Part shown: piece after piece, positions 1 through 11,104 of the stretch | How positions within the stretch are numbered: the first letter of the stretch is position 1 | Layout: each line of letters opens with the position of its first letter | NCBI GenBank assembly: GCA_027604705.1 | Contig: JADHYV010000016.1 | Span: 124,001 to 188,000 of the forward strand | DNA: 64,000 nucleotides | Origin: Allomyces arbusculus | Lineage: Eukaryota; Blastocladiomycota; Blastocladiomycetes; Blastocladiales; Blastocladiaceae | Direction of reading: 5' to 3' | Notes under the pieces: model-generated | What the model saw: the letters and a program-made list of their open reading frames with translations, nothing else | Databases searched by the model: none | What the model was told of the DNA's origin: nothing | Translations under genes and position numbers: made by a program

Positions 1-2974
1 TCCGGCGGCGGCGTCGCCGCCGAGCCGTGCAGCCGGCGCATGAACGCCCACGCGCGGTACTTGGACGCAGGCCGTACGGGGGACGTGGCCGGGGACCGTA
101 CGCGGCGCCGCGTCGACTCGTCGTAGGGACACTCGTCCGAATCCGCAGCTGCAGCAGAAGCGGTGGTCGGGACGGGTGGCGGTGGGGCGATCAGGGCCTC
201 GAGTTCGTCCGGCACAGCACGGGCCGCATCGAGCGGGAGCTCCTCCTCGTTGGGCGCCGTCGGTGGGGGTGGCGGAACCACCGCATCCGGATCCGTCGTC
301 GCGTCCGGTGCAACCGTCGACACTGCCGCCGCCGCAGGTGCCGCGGCCGCATGCTGTTTCTGCTGCTGAGCCCACTGCCGCCCGGAAAACCACGCGGCGA
401 TCCGCAACGCCGCCTCCATCCCGGACCCAGTCGCATCCTTGTCGTCCACCGGCACCGGATCCGCAGCGTGCCGCGCAGGCGACCGCGTGCGCCACCGTGT
501 CCGGCTTGACCCGCGCCGCCGCGTGGTCGACGCAGTCCGTGACGCCGGCGCCGCCGGTTGTGCTGCTGGCGACGGCTCACGCGTTGTCGGTGCGCGTGAC
601 GGCGGCGGCGGTGGGATCGCGATTGACGGCGGCGGGGTCACGGTAGCGAGTGCGTTCGGGTCATCAAAGCTCACTTCCGACTCGGCCGGGCGGAAGTAGT
701 GTTCCGCGGCCAGTTCCGCGGGAGCATCGGCCGCCTGTGCGCCGGGCGCATCGACGAGCGGGCCGAGATGGCTGTGACCCGTACTTGACCGGCGCGACGC
801 GGCGGGCGACGGAGCCGCCGATCCGGACGGGGTGCGCCAATTGCCGAGCAGCGGGGGCAGCGGCGCCGACCGTTTTGCGAGCGCGAGGGATGACTCGAGC
901 GCGTTGGCTTCCGGGTCGTCGTTGGACCGCAGGAGACCGTGCGGGCTGGTCATGAGCCCCGCTGCAAGTGGCGGCCGCTCCGACTTAATCCGGCGGTCAG
1001 CCGATGCAGAGCCCGCGACAGGATTCGGTTTCGACGACGTCCCGCGACGCCCCGGTGGTGGGCGGGAAATCCGGCGCCGGATTCGGCTCGCGCTCCGGGC
1101 GCGCGCAGCAGCGGAAATGGTGGGTTCGTGATCGTGCTCCTCGTCGTCGGACGGGGACGCGTCCATGATGCGCGTCAGGATCGTGGATATGTAGAGCTGC
1201 AGCGCCTTGACTTCCGAATTGAGCACGGCAATTTGCGCGTCGTTTTCGGAATTGAGCGCGGCGCGCGCGAGCTCGGATTCGAGCGAGTCAGCGGGGCATC
1301 GAGGCCGTGGGGACGTGGGGCCCGGTGCCGGGTCCCTCAAAGCAGCGGCGACGGCTGTGGCGGTTGCGACGGGAGCGGTGGGCTCGGTTGCTTGCGTCGT
1401 CGCAGGCGCGTCGCTGGGTGGTGCCGGACTCGATGACCGCCCGAAAAACGCGCCGAGCGATTCGCCGACGGGCGCGGTCTCGTCGGGCGCATTGCCGCCG
1501 AAAAAGGCGCCAAGCGATTCGCCCACAACTTCTCCCTCCGTGGCACCCCACTGCTCCATCGGGTCGTCATGATCGGGTACGTCCCCCTCGTCAATGCCCA
1601 ATGTATCCTCGGCGCCGTGGTCCACCACCTCCTCGTGCCGCACGACATGCCGGTCCACAGCGACCGCCAACCGCGCATTCCGCGCGTGTTCCGCCCAATC
1701 GTCCACGTGCCACTCGCCATTCAGGGTCTTCTCCTCGAGCAGCAGCTTGTACCCCTCGTTCTGCTCGCGCAACGACTCGAGCGACCGCTGCATTTCGAGC
1801 ACGTCCGACCGCGCCGCCGCCGCTTCACGCGCACGATCAAACGCGGTGGATTCGGCATTATGCAATGCGGCCTGCGCGAGCGTCAGGTTCAGTGCCGTCT
1901 CGTGCAATTTACGCTCGAGTGCGCGATTCGCGTCGGTCAGTGCGGCAACGCGCGGGTCCGGGAACGACGCCTGCGTGCCGCGCGCGCGCGAGGTCGGCTT
2001 CGACGGGTACCCTGCCGAGGGGGACCTGCGTGGCGGACTTGCGCTGCGCAGGTGGTGGTAGTGCGCAGGGTGCGGCGGGGGTGTGCCAGTGGGAAGCGGC
2101 GGAACGGGCGGGGGGGTGCCGTTCGCCCACGTCGTGTCGCCGTCGGAGGGCGGTTCCGGTGTGGTCGTATTCGCGCGTGACATGCGCCCATCATCGCTGC
2201 CGTCAGCGTCAATCGGCGACGCCGACGTGGCGGTCGTCCATCCAGACGACGAGTAACCGGCATCATCATTCACGGGCGACGCGTCGCGGTTCAAATGGAT
2301 CCCGCCGTGCAAGCGGCGGCACCGGTCACGTAAGGTCGCGAGATCGTGGTCGAGTGCGGCGCGTTCCTGCGCGTGGACCTTTTCGTTCGAGACGAGTTTA
2401 GCGTGGAGCGCCTTGAGCGTGCGTTTCGAGGCCTTGAGCGCGTGGTCGAGCCCTGCGGCGTGCTCGTGCTGATCGTCGAGCTGCACGGTCAGCTGCCTTA
2501 TCGTATCGTCGCGCGCAGCGAGTTCCTGGTGAATAATCAGGGGAGGGATGGTGAGGAATGGCGATGGGATGGCGATTGCGCTCAAATCACAAATCACAAA
2601 TCACAAGGCGGGCGGACGTTGCCACGGCGCACTTCCCCGCACTGCGAAACGCGGGCAAGGTCCGGACCGCTGCCCCTGCCGCGTCAGCACCCGCTTGCGG
2701 TTCATCCGAAGCAAGCGGCACACGGCGCACCGAGGTGCTTGGGCAACGCCGCTGCAGGGACGGACGGCCAAGAGGAGGCAAGAGACGTACACGCTTGAGG
2801 ATGCCGTTGGTGGCAATCAGCTCTTGCAAGTACTCGGCGAGCTATTCGGGAATTTCTGTCAGCCGTCTCAAGTCCATTGGCAAATATGACCAGCGAGTGC
2901 TGCAGAGACGCGCAGTCGGAAAATACCTGGTGCACGTCGACCGACTCGAGCACGGCATCGCCGAGCGCGGCCAT
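1..2974 (-). CDS. Large coiled-coil, low-complexity protein (5' part; runs off the left edge)
   Basis: Exons by inspection: 2974-2927, 2841-2791 and 2525 to beyond base 1; all junctions keep frame. The first two exons encode only 16 and 17 residues (MAALGDAVLESVDVHQ, then LAEYLQELIATNGILKR) and start at an ATG in good context (ACCATGG). The third exon is open from 2525 to the window edge without a stop, so more than 870 residues are present and the C-terminus is missing. The protein alternates heptad-like helices (residues ~30-95, then a helix ending in EGYKLLLEEKTLNGE) with long Pro/Ser/Ala-rich linkers and a repeated GESLGAFFG motif. The EGYKLLLEEKTLNGE stretch reminds me of fungal septation-linked coiled-coil proteins (Uds1-like), but I could not test that. 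Function is unknown; a scaffold or cytoskeletal role is inference from the architecture only. Confidence 0.6.
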
Positions 2975-3799
2975 GGTCGTGACGGGTACAGGGTGCGGTT
3001 ATCGCGCGCAATCAATGGATGCGGGGGGCCGCAGCGGCCAGGCAGTGGTGGTCAACGATGGACACGGCAGTCTCGAGCGTGAGCCGCTTGTTGGTACGGG
3101 CGTTGGGAGGTCGGGAGGATGCGTGAGCACAGTGGTCGGTATGGTCACCAGTGGTCGCAAGGGTCGTTGATGTTGTTGCTGAAAGATGGTCGTGTTGCTT
3201 GTTGGCGTGTCACTGGCCGGTGGATGGGAGGTCTGGGCGCGTGGGCAGGCGCGGGTGTCAAGGTCGCGTGGGAGCGTTCCTCCGTGGTTCGTGCGAGCAA
3301 TGCGCGGGGTTGGGTGCACTTGCGCACGGTCGCACTCCCGAGGGACTTGTTCGCGCGCGAAGTGGTTGTCGTGATCAGCGTCGGTGCCTTGTTGGTTGGT
3401 GGTGGTGGTGGGATGGTGGTGGAGGTCGTTGGCCATTCTGTTTGCACGTTGCGCCAGCGCCCACACAACACAACACAACAAAGCACACGAGTCACAACAG
3501 CCTTTCCGTGGCGAAACGGGCCCAGAGAGTTCGGCAACAAAGCCAGAGCCGGTGCGCCGCCTGCTCATTCCTCGGCGTGATCCTTCCATGGTCAACCTGC
3601 CCACCGCGACTGGCGACGAGCCCGATTGTGGCGGCAGCAGCACCGCCAACGCTCAGCGGCGGGTCTGCGCGCGGCGGTTGGTTAAGGAGGAGTGTATGTG
3701 GGGCGTGTAGGAGCTCGCCGTGCCGACTGCATGCGCCGCGAGATTCGGCGACGGTCGGGCACAATGCATGGAGGTCTTCTGCTCATGCCGCTGCCCTTT
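2975..3799. other. Intergenic, GC-rich, no gene seen
   Basis: This stretch lies upstream of the minus-strand coiled-coil gene. It contains short GT-rich runs near 3400 (tggtggtggtggtgg) and an ACAAC-rich run near 3465. Open frames on both strands are short, mutually overlapping and compositionally biased, and I recognise no protein in them. It probably includes the promoter of the coiled-coil gene. Confidence 0.4.
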
Positions 3800-4990
3800 G
3801 ATTTGGTCCCTGGCAACGCGCAACGTGCTCTCGCGTGACTATCGCGCGCTCTGAGCTGCAGGTGTTCACCGCACGCCCCAAGCACGAAATTTACGCTCAG
3901 ATTCCACCCACCAAGCACGATGTGCTCCAACGCCACTACCACCAAGCTCTTGTTGCCACTGTTCGTGGAGAAGATGTTGATCTTATGACACCAAGGAGCC
4001 AACTGGCAGCGGCTGCTTCAGTCCCACCCCTGCAAGTCTCCAGTTCCCTCATTCTGTCCCTTCTGTTTGCATCTTTCTCACCTGGCAAGCACTTCAAGAC
4101 TGGCAAGCACACATTGCAGTTGCTTGGCAAGCACCTCAAGGTTTGCTGGCATGTGTCAGCAGTCTTGCTTGTCAAGGTTGGCAGCATCCAAAAGTTGTCA
4201 TGGGCAAGGACAGCCATACACAGGGAGTGTGGCTGTGCCTGGTGGTAGTCAGTTCCAAGCACAACACCATTCTTGTCCTCTCTTTGATGTATGTTTGGGC
4301 CAATGACTTGTTTGAAATGAGCCAAGCAGTTGGATGACATGACAATCCCAAGAACTGACTTGGTTGTCTCCTTGTTTTGTTTAGATTTGGACTGTGCATC
4401 TGCATGTGTCACCTTGTTGTGTCAATGTGTTCCCTGCTCTTTTCTGTCTCAGGTCCATGGCAGGGCTCAAGTGGTGACAATCCAGTCACAGTTTGTGCTC
4501 AATGCATGGACCAAACACAGCAGCTGATTCTATCAAGATGGCCATTTTGCTTGTGTGTGCAAGGTATTTGGCAGGTCCAAGCACAAGATGGCAATCAGCA
4601 TGGTATCAGTGCTGCTGTTGAGCTGCCAAGTTGCAAGCATTTCCAGGTCCATGGTCTAGGGCATGGGGGTCATCATGGCATGGACAGCAAGTAGCCACAG
4701 TTGCTTGTGATCGTGTGTGTGTGCAACTTGGCCAAGGTGTTCTGGCTGCTGGGTTCTTGCACAAGCTCATGCTCATTGAGTCAATTTTCCTCAACCAGTC
4801 CTTTGCCAAGATAAACCCTGCATTCGTGTCCTCGTCCTTCACCCATTTTTCCATCATCCAAGAAGTCACAAGACCTGTGATCTAGCCCCTACTTCATTGA
4901 AGAGTTGGTGGTCATTCAAGGCAGCAATCACTTGACTAGACTGTGTGTCGTGGTGCACTGCAGAGCAACATGACCTGGCGTGCACAAGGG
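3800..4990. repeat. AT-richer island with repeated tggcaagcac words
   Basis: Base composition and word use change sharply here against the GC-rich surroundings. The decamer tggcaagcac occurs at 4083, 4101 and 4125, and related words (ccaagcac, cttggcaa, ggtccatgg) recur through the island. Small open frames exist on both strands but none resembles a protein family I know. It could be an eroded transposable element or a species-specific noncoding repeat. Similar AT-richer stretches appear near 10.5-11.0, 32.1-32.5 and 49.3-50.6 kb. Confidence 0.4.
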
Positions 4991-6758
4991 CCTCCATGTG
5001 CGCAGGTTAGCGGGGAGTGTGCTGTTTTTGAAAGCGGTCTTTTGTCGTTCAGGGCAGATTGAAGCGTGCATTTGTTATGAGCATGGATGTCCCTCAGTAT
5101 TTGACGCCTCAAGCCGCCTGCTCATTTCGCGTTCCGATTCTCGGCCCGCTGTTTGCGCACCGATTCTACGCAACGCTGTGAAGCCGCCCGTCATTGGCGC
5201 GCTGATCGTGACGCTGCCGATGGTTCGCTCGCCTTTGCTTCAGCAAACCCGGCACCTCGACCGCGGAACGCGATCGGAAGGGCTGGGGTGAACTGTGCCG
5301 ATGCTGTGGGTCCGGGATCTGACCTTCTGTGCACGATGGGATGAACGTGAACAACCGCAACTGCGGGCGCTCCAGATCGATCGCGAGAGCCCGCAGTCCA
5401 CCTCCACCCTCACTCAACGAAACTCGTCGTGAACAAGGACCGCCATGGCCCCAACGGCGGCGAACAGCAAGGGCAACCCCTGTGCCGCTGCTGCCATGCG
5501 CGCACGGCGGCCGTCTGACGAGCCCCGCCGAGTGCAACGGCACACGCGATGGCAGGTCGCACCAGCTCGCCCTTGTCAACTCTGGGCGAGCTAATTGGTC
5601 CCGGCCCGCCAAGTATGCCAGCTGGTTCGCCAACGGCGCGCTCGCGTGCAAGCATCGGCCGACTGCACCCCCGTCGCCCTTGTTGGTTGCATGGAGTTGC
5701 ACCGTTGCTCACTCAGCCCGCTGTCGACCAACACGCTGCGTTCGGCCACAGTGCCTGCAACGAACGGTTCGAAACAATGACGAGCGCACACTGCGCCACG
5801 GTGACGCGCGTGAGGTGGTCCAGCCAACACGCCTCGATCGCGGCGCGAGTGAATGGCCAACGCGACCCATCGTGCATGAATCGCACCGCCAGGCACATCG
5901 ACCTGCGCGGCGTAGCACGGTACGGTGACCAACCCGACGTTCAGCCGGGTGGTGACCGGACCCACCACGCGCGGGCGCGATCAATATGGGCCAACCAACG
6001 TCGATGCCAGTTCGCGGACGGCCACATCCACCACCCCGGTCGTGGTCGCGCCACAGTCGCGCGTGCGTCGACGGCGACCGGTCTCGGTGACGATCATTAC
6101 GGCGCGAGGGCCAGCCGGGCGCAGTACCTCCTCGTCGTGTTCGCTCGCTTTGTCCTCTCACCCACAGTGCTATAAGAACACTGCGCCCGACGTCGTTGAC
6201 ATGCGCGTCCTTGTCCCACCACCACCACGACGGACCTCTTGCACGACCACCCCCACCACGAACCGACCACGAACCGCTGCCCAGTCCGTGCGATCCCACG
6301 CGGCTCCCACAGATCTTACGTACAACGGAACGAACGAACGGAACGAGCGAGCGTGCACTGCCCGCCGTTCTTGCAGCCCTTCCACATCCGCGATCGACCA
6401 CAGGCCGGTCGGCTTTCCTGTTTCCGAGCCGTAATTGTTTGGGCGGCGTGCTGCCGTGGACGTTCTGCCGGAGCGCCACCCTTTCCTGGCCTGCTTGCTC
6501 CACGTCCCCACCCGCTCCCACTCGCTGTCCCTTCCGCGCTTGCGTGTACCGCCCAGGCAACCCACGACGACGACGGTGCCGGCCGGCTGCACCCCGCACC
6601 TGCTCTGCGCCCATCCTCCTTCTTGAGCGCGCGCCGCCCCCGCTGCTGCAGCTGCACGCTTGCTCTCGCTCGCTCGACAGCGATAACGACAACGACCGCA
6701 AGAAAGCGGCTGCTTCTCGCTGCTATCCGCCTTCGTGTCTGCACGACAGGCCGACATT
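4991..6758. other. Intergenic, no supported gene
   Basis: Long open frames on both strands (for example minus 5709-6701) are out-of-phase readings of GC-rich DNA rich in Arg, His, Pro and Ser with no recognisable domain. The final few hundred bases presumably hold the promoter and 5' UTR of the gene starting at 6759. Confidence 0.35.
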
Positions 6759-8882
6759 ATGTCCGCCCCGTCCACTTCATCGCGTTCCGCCAACATGCCG
6801 GCGGCACCGACGCCGCTCCCAGTGCTGCTGCCGACCACCGCCGCCGCGCCGCCGACCACGACGCCCGGGTTCGAGTCGCGCCGCCGCCGCCGCCCGCGCT
6901 TTGAGCGCATCCACGCCGACGACCGCGCCGACCCAGACGCACTCGCTGACCGGCTCGCGTTGCTCTGGACCAAGTACGTCTCGGACGTGCTCCTGCACAA
7001 CTACGCCGTCCTGCCCGCCGACGTGGTGCAGGGGCTCGAGGCCGTCGAGCCCGTCCTGCGCGGGTCCAGCACTCCGGGATGTCATCGTGAGGAAGCGATC
7101 GCCAGTTTGGGTGGCGCCAGCAGCTGCTGCGGTGCTTCTCGACTGGCCCACGCCCTGCACCACGACCACCGCCACGCCGACGACCATGACGACGATCTCG
7201 CGTCAACCGCGGCCGTCTGGCCAACGTTGCGCTCCCCACGGCCCGCCGCACTCGCGCTCGGCGCACATTCAGTGCGGCTCACGCGCAAGCCATCCACGTC
7301 GAGCAGCCGGCGGGCCGCGGCGCCCCCCGGCACGCCGCGACCGCTCCACCGTGCCGCCTCACCGGCCCTCTCCGCCGTGCCGACGCGCCACCCTGCCCCG
7401 ACCGACCACCCCCATCTCCCCGCCGCACGCATCTGCCGCGCGTCCCCCGCACCGCGCCGCAGTATTGTTGGTGGCGGGATCCGGGACGCGGCCGCTGTCG
7501 CGGGCGGTGCACGGCTCGCGCGACGCGGTGGTGATCCGGCCTACCACGCGACGTTGCGGCTCGCGCAACTGCGGCTCAAGCACTTGGTGGCCGCGATTGT
7601 CGCACCGCTACTCGTCAAGCTCGAGCACATGGACCCGGCGTCGCGCCCGCTCTTGCGCATTCTCCTCGCGCGGCACCGCGACCAGATCCCGGTCCTTCTC
7701 CTCGAACCCGTCGCGCGGCGCATGCGCCGGACCTCACTCCTGTCGGCGACCGAATCGGTGCGGTCGTCGACGAGTTCGTGGTCCCTGGATGAGGACGAGG
7801 AAAAGGAGGTGATGCACGTCTCTGCAACACTCGACTTGGCCGCGAGCCCGCTCGAAAAGCTGGCCGTACTCTTGCGGCACGAAATGGATACGGCCGCGCG
7901 GGCACTACACGCGGCGTTGCTCGGCGCGCGGCTGGCCGCACCGCCGCTGCAGGCGTCGTACGACCTGGTCGTGCGTTCCGTACGGCTGTTTGCGTATATC
8001 CAGCGCGCCGACCCGACGCTCAAGTGGGTCCTGTCGGATCCGGGCACGTCTGTCGACGCGCGCGCCATGGACACAGTCACGGATCCGTGCGACCATGCCC
8101 GTTCCGCACATCAGGACGCGGTGGTGCTGTTCTCGGTTGGCCCGGGGCTCGTGCGCGAGGACGAGACGGGCGCGATCGTCGCCGTGATCCGGCGCGAGCG
8201 GGTCGTGATTGGCCGTCGGCTCCCGGCCTCGTGTTGCGGGACGTCGCTCTCCTCGACCACCTCCGACTCCTGGGTCGACGACGAGACCGACTCGGAACTC
8301 ACCTGGTCCGACCGGTCGCGGTCCTCGTCGGCCGCGCCAAGCCCCGCACCGTCCTCCTCATCTCCGCGGCTGCACCGCTCAATCGCGACCCCCGGCAGCC
8401 CGGGCACCCTGTGCCTGCCCTCCCTGCGCGACACAGCACGCACGCGTCCCACATCGGCGCCCGGCGGCAGTCCACGGCTCGTTCTCGCGTCGCTCGCGCG
8501 AATCGCGTCGGTCCCGTCGCTCCGTGGCGGCGACGTCTCGGGCGCGCAGCTGCTGCGGCACACGCAGTCGACGCCGGCTATGGCGCACCGCACGTCGGCA
8601 CTCGTGCACTTGCTGCGCGGCGAGGGCGCGTCCCCCGTGACCTCGGCATTCGGACTCGTGTCGCCGCCAGCGACGCCGCCGCAGGTCGGGTCGCCGCTGC
8701 GCAGTGGTGGCGCGAGTCCGCAGATCGCAGCGCGGCATCGCCGGAACCCGTCGAACGGGAGCAGTTTGCTCGCGGGCGCGGCATTTGTGCCGCACGAGGA
8801 TGAGGTAGGGATGGCGGCGCCGCCGCGCCGGCAGGCAAAAGTGTCGTCAGTGTGCGCGGTGCTCGATATGCCGCTCGAGTGA
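6759..8882 (+). CDS. Unrecognised Ser/Ala/Arg-rich protein
   Basis: Open frame of 707 codons from the ATG at 6759 to the TGA at 8880-8882; an in-frame GTG eight codons upstream is not a plausible eukaryotic start. Two regions look folded: residues ~55-100 (ALLWTKYVSDVLLHNYAVLP) and ~260-425, a helix-rich block with LRLAQLRLKHLVAAIVAPLL and LRHEMDTAARALHAALLGA. The region between them (about 7065-7530) is rich in His, Arg and Pro, is open in a second frame too, and may conceal an intron or two. The C-terminal third is Ser/Pro-rich and looks disordered. I do not recognise the family. It ends convergent with TFIIF-beta. Confidence 0.5.
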   Translation: MSAPSTSSRSANMPAAPTPLPVLLPTTAAAPPTTTPGFESRRRRRPRFERIHADDRADPDALADRLALLWTKYVSDVLLHNYAVLPADVVQGLEAVEPVLRGSSTPGCHREEAIASLGGASSCCGASRLAHALHHDHRHADDHDDDLASTAAVWPTLRSPRPAALALGAHSVRLTRKPSTSSSRRAAAPPGTPRPLHRAASPALSAVPTRHPAPTDHPHLPAARICRASPAPRRSIVGGGIRDAAAVAGGARLARRGGDPAYHATLRLAQLRLKHLVAAIVAPLLVKLEHMDPASRPLLRILLARHRDQIPVLLLEPVARRMRRTSLLSATESVRSSTSSWSLDEDEEKEVMHVSATLDLAASPLEKLAVLLRHEMDTAARALHAALLGARLAAPPLQASYDLVVRSVRLFAYIQRADPTLKWVLSDPGTSVDARAMDTVTDPCDHARSAHQDAVVLFSVGPGLVREDETGAIVAVIRRERVVIGRRLPASCCGTSLSSTTSDSWVDDETDSELTWSDRSRSSSAAPSPAPSSSSPRLHRSIATPGSPGTLCLPSLRDTARTRPTSAPGGSPRLVLASLARIASVPSLRGGDVSGAQLLRHTQSTPAMAHRTSALVHLLRGEGASPVTSAFGLVSPPATPPQVGSPLRSGGASPQIAARHRRNPSNGSSLLAGAAFVPHEDEVGMAAPPRRQAKVSSVCAVLDMPLE

Positions 8883-9001
8883 TTTGTGTTTTGGTTTGGT
8901 TTCTGCGCGTGATTGTGCATTTTGTTGGCGCGTCCTCAATTGCATTCCTTTCGTTCGTTCCTCGTTCCCTCAAGACCCGTTCCAGACTGTACCCTCGTGA
9001 T

Positions 9002-9015
9002 CCCCCCCCCCCCCC
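9002..9015. repeat. Poly-C tract (14 C)
   Basis: A run of 14 C followed by CT-rich sequence lies about 120 bp downstream of the stop codon at 8882, in the region between two convergent genes. It is probably within a 3' UTR. Confidence 0.8.
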
Positions 9016-9340
9016 TCCCTCTATCCTCTCCTCCATTCATTCATTCGTAGTTTGTGCTGGTGGTGAAGACATTTTGGAGATGAAAAAGTTTGCTAGATGA
9101 TGGATCCTGTCCACGCGTTATCGTTTTACAACCTCGTCCCACTCCCGTCTCCATTTTGGATTTCGGTTTCGCACCCGACGCCGTCGCCCCACTCCACCGG
9201 AGACCCGCGCGATCGCTCAACGCACGCGGCCCTGGAGCCCGTGTCTCGCCCGCGGCGCGTTCCGTCCCAACGACCATTGACACACCCGTTCCTTGATTGA
9301 TCTGCACGTACCGGTCGTCCTCCACCCCGTACCGACCCGA

Positions 9341-10365
9341 TTACTGCATCTCCCCCGCCGCCGTTGCGCCGTCGACCGCACTCGACCCGGCCACCAAAGC
9401 CGGGTCGCCGCCGCCCTCGCCCATGTCGAGGTCCACGTTATCCTCGGACCCTTGCTTGAACTCGGGTTTCAGCGAGTAAGTCCCGGCGTAGGGCCCACGC
9501 TTGTTGAGCATCGCGACGGTTGGCAAGACCTCGCGCAAAAACTGTTCGGGCTGCTTGGTCTGGTCCTTGAGCGCCTTCATTGGCCAGTACTTGAACCCGC
9601 GGAAGAGCGTGAGCAAAAGCTCGATCAGGTCGGCTTTCGGCATGCGTTCGCGCCGGTTGTCGTGCGTGGGCTTGGCCTTCATCTACATCCACGGATCAGC
9701 GCGTCAGGTCGGGAACGAAGAACGGCGAGGTGGGGAAGTGACTGTCGCGTACGTATTTGCTCTGGAACAGCGTCTCGGTCGTGACCGCGCCCGCGGCGAG
9801 CCCTTTACTCCGCGCCAGCTCGGCGTGCTCGACCGTCTTGGTCTGGTGCGCCGGCACGAGCGCCTGCTCTGTCTGCCGCTTCTTCATCGCGCGGTACTCG
9901 TCATTGACGACCGGCACCATCGTCGCCTCGTCCGTGACCGTGCCGACCAGCGCCGTCGCATCTAGACCCCACCCGCGTCAGTCCACACACCCCAAACCGT
10001 GCGCGCGCAACGGCCGCCCACGTACACCCCTTGCCCACATCATTAAACAACACCGTATTCCCAACCTTCTCCCTTGCGCGCCGCAAGATCAGCGACTTTG
10101 GCACGCCTGCGTCGCGCGGCAAACCGACTTGAAATTCCGTGCGCGATGCGTTGCCATACATCATGCCGAGATTCGCGCCGTCCGGCTGCGATTTCCAGTA
10201 TGCGGCAACCCATTTCGGGACCTTGACGAGCCAGACACCGCGTGGGAGCGCGTCGAGTCGCACGGGCGGGCGGCGGGTGGCCGCGGCCGCGGGGAGCTTG
10301 CGTGCAGGTGGAGCGGCGCCGGGAGTGGTGCCAGTGGCGGAGGCGGGGGGTTGCGGCGTCGACAT
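9341..10365 (-). CDS. TFG2: Transcription initiation factor IIF, beta subunit (RAP30/Tfg2)
   Basis: Exons 10365-10026, 9961-9753 and 9682-9341 join in frame to 296 residues. The first exon carries the hallmark GVWLVKVPKW followed by the dimerisation-barrel region; the second carries ALVGTVTDEATMVPVVNDEYR, equivalent to the RAP30 segment that ends in a conserved tyrosine. The third carries the C-terminal winged helix: RMPKADLIELL, then KALKDQTKQPEQFLREVLP and GTYSLKPEF, matching the LKDLVDITKQPVVYLKEIL and TWELKPEY blocks of human GTF2F2. TFIIF binds RNA polymerase II and helps deliver it to the promoter; this subunit pairs with TFIIF-alpha in the nucleus. The N-terminus has a short Pro/Ala leader. 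Donors are GTACGT and GTACGC. Family assignment is firm; the start is the only ATG in frame. Confidence 0.92.
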
Positions 10366-11104
10366 GGTTCGTGCGCGTGGAGGGAGGGAAGTGCGAGTGG
10401 TTGGGCGGTGCTGGATCAAGGTGGTGGTGCGCCGCAGAGGTGCGCGGGCCGCCGGATGGAGGAACGAGGAGAACAGCGCGAGGGAGTCGAAAGGAACATG
10501 TGTGAGTGCGTCATACGAACCACGTCAGACTGTTTCGGATCCGTCAAGGTGCGATGTTGGCTCAGATTCAGCACCGACGAGCAGCGAAAGCGTGCCGACC
10601 CCTCATTGGATTTAGGCACCACGGGGTCACTGGTTTGATCCAGTTGTCGCGACAAACGACTTCCATACTTGCAAATGTTGACGAAAGGCATCACGCACTT
10701 TCTTGTGAGTGCCAGGTTTTGCCAGTAAGGCCACTGGTGGGCATTTTTGAATGGATCTCAATTTCATGCATGGTGGTCGCTGAAGGTCAGTCAGACAGCG
10801 TGTATTCTGTAGTCACCACTCTTGTTCTCTTGATTTGATTGCCCCCTTGGTGGCATGTATGGCCTGGACCGCGTCTTTTAAGTTCCGCTTTTTGCGGCAA
10901 GAGAGTGGAGCTTTTTTCAATGGATCTTGTGAATTGGGATCGGGGGCAAGACACTGATCAGATGCAACAACTGCACTCTTGAAGCTGACAACAAAATGTG
11001 ATGTGGCCATTGGATCAGGTCTGCTGGCCCAATACCGCTTGCCCCGCTTGCTCCCGCATACTCAACTAATGCTCGAAAACCAGTACCGAGGATTCAAGAA
11101 TTCA
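10366..11104. other. Intergenic, AT-richer, no gene seen
   Basis: This lies upstream of the minus-strand TFIIF-beta gene and downstream of the next minus-strand gene. From about 10500 the composition becomes AT-richer, like the 3.8-5.0 kb island. No open frame of interest. Confidence 0.4.

Noticed and set aside
5709-6701. 330-codon minus-strand open frame
   Set aside because: Arg/Gly/Ser-biased with no domain, and overlapped by equally long frames on both strands, as expected in GC-rich noncoding DNA.
6196-7812. 538-codon plus-strand frame overlapping the 5' half of the 6759-8882 gene
   Set aside because: Almost entirely Pro/Arg/Ser/Thr; the other frame has the helical blocks and a longer continuation. 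Part of it could still be exonic.
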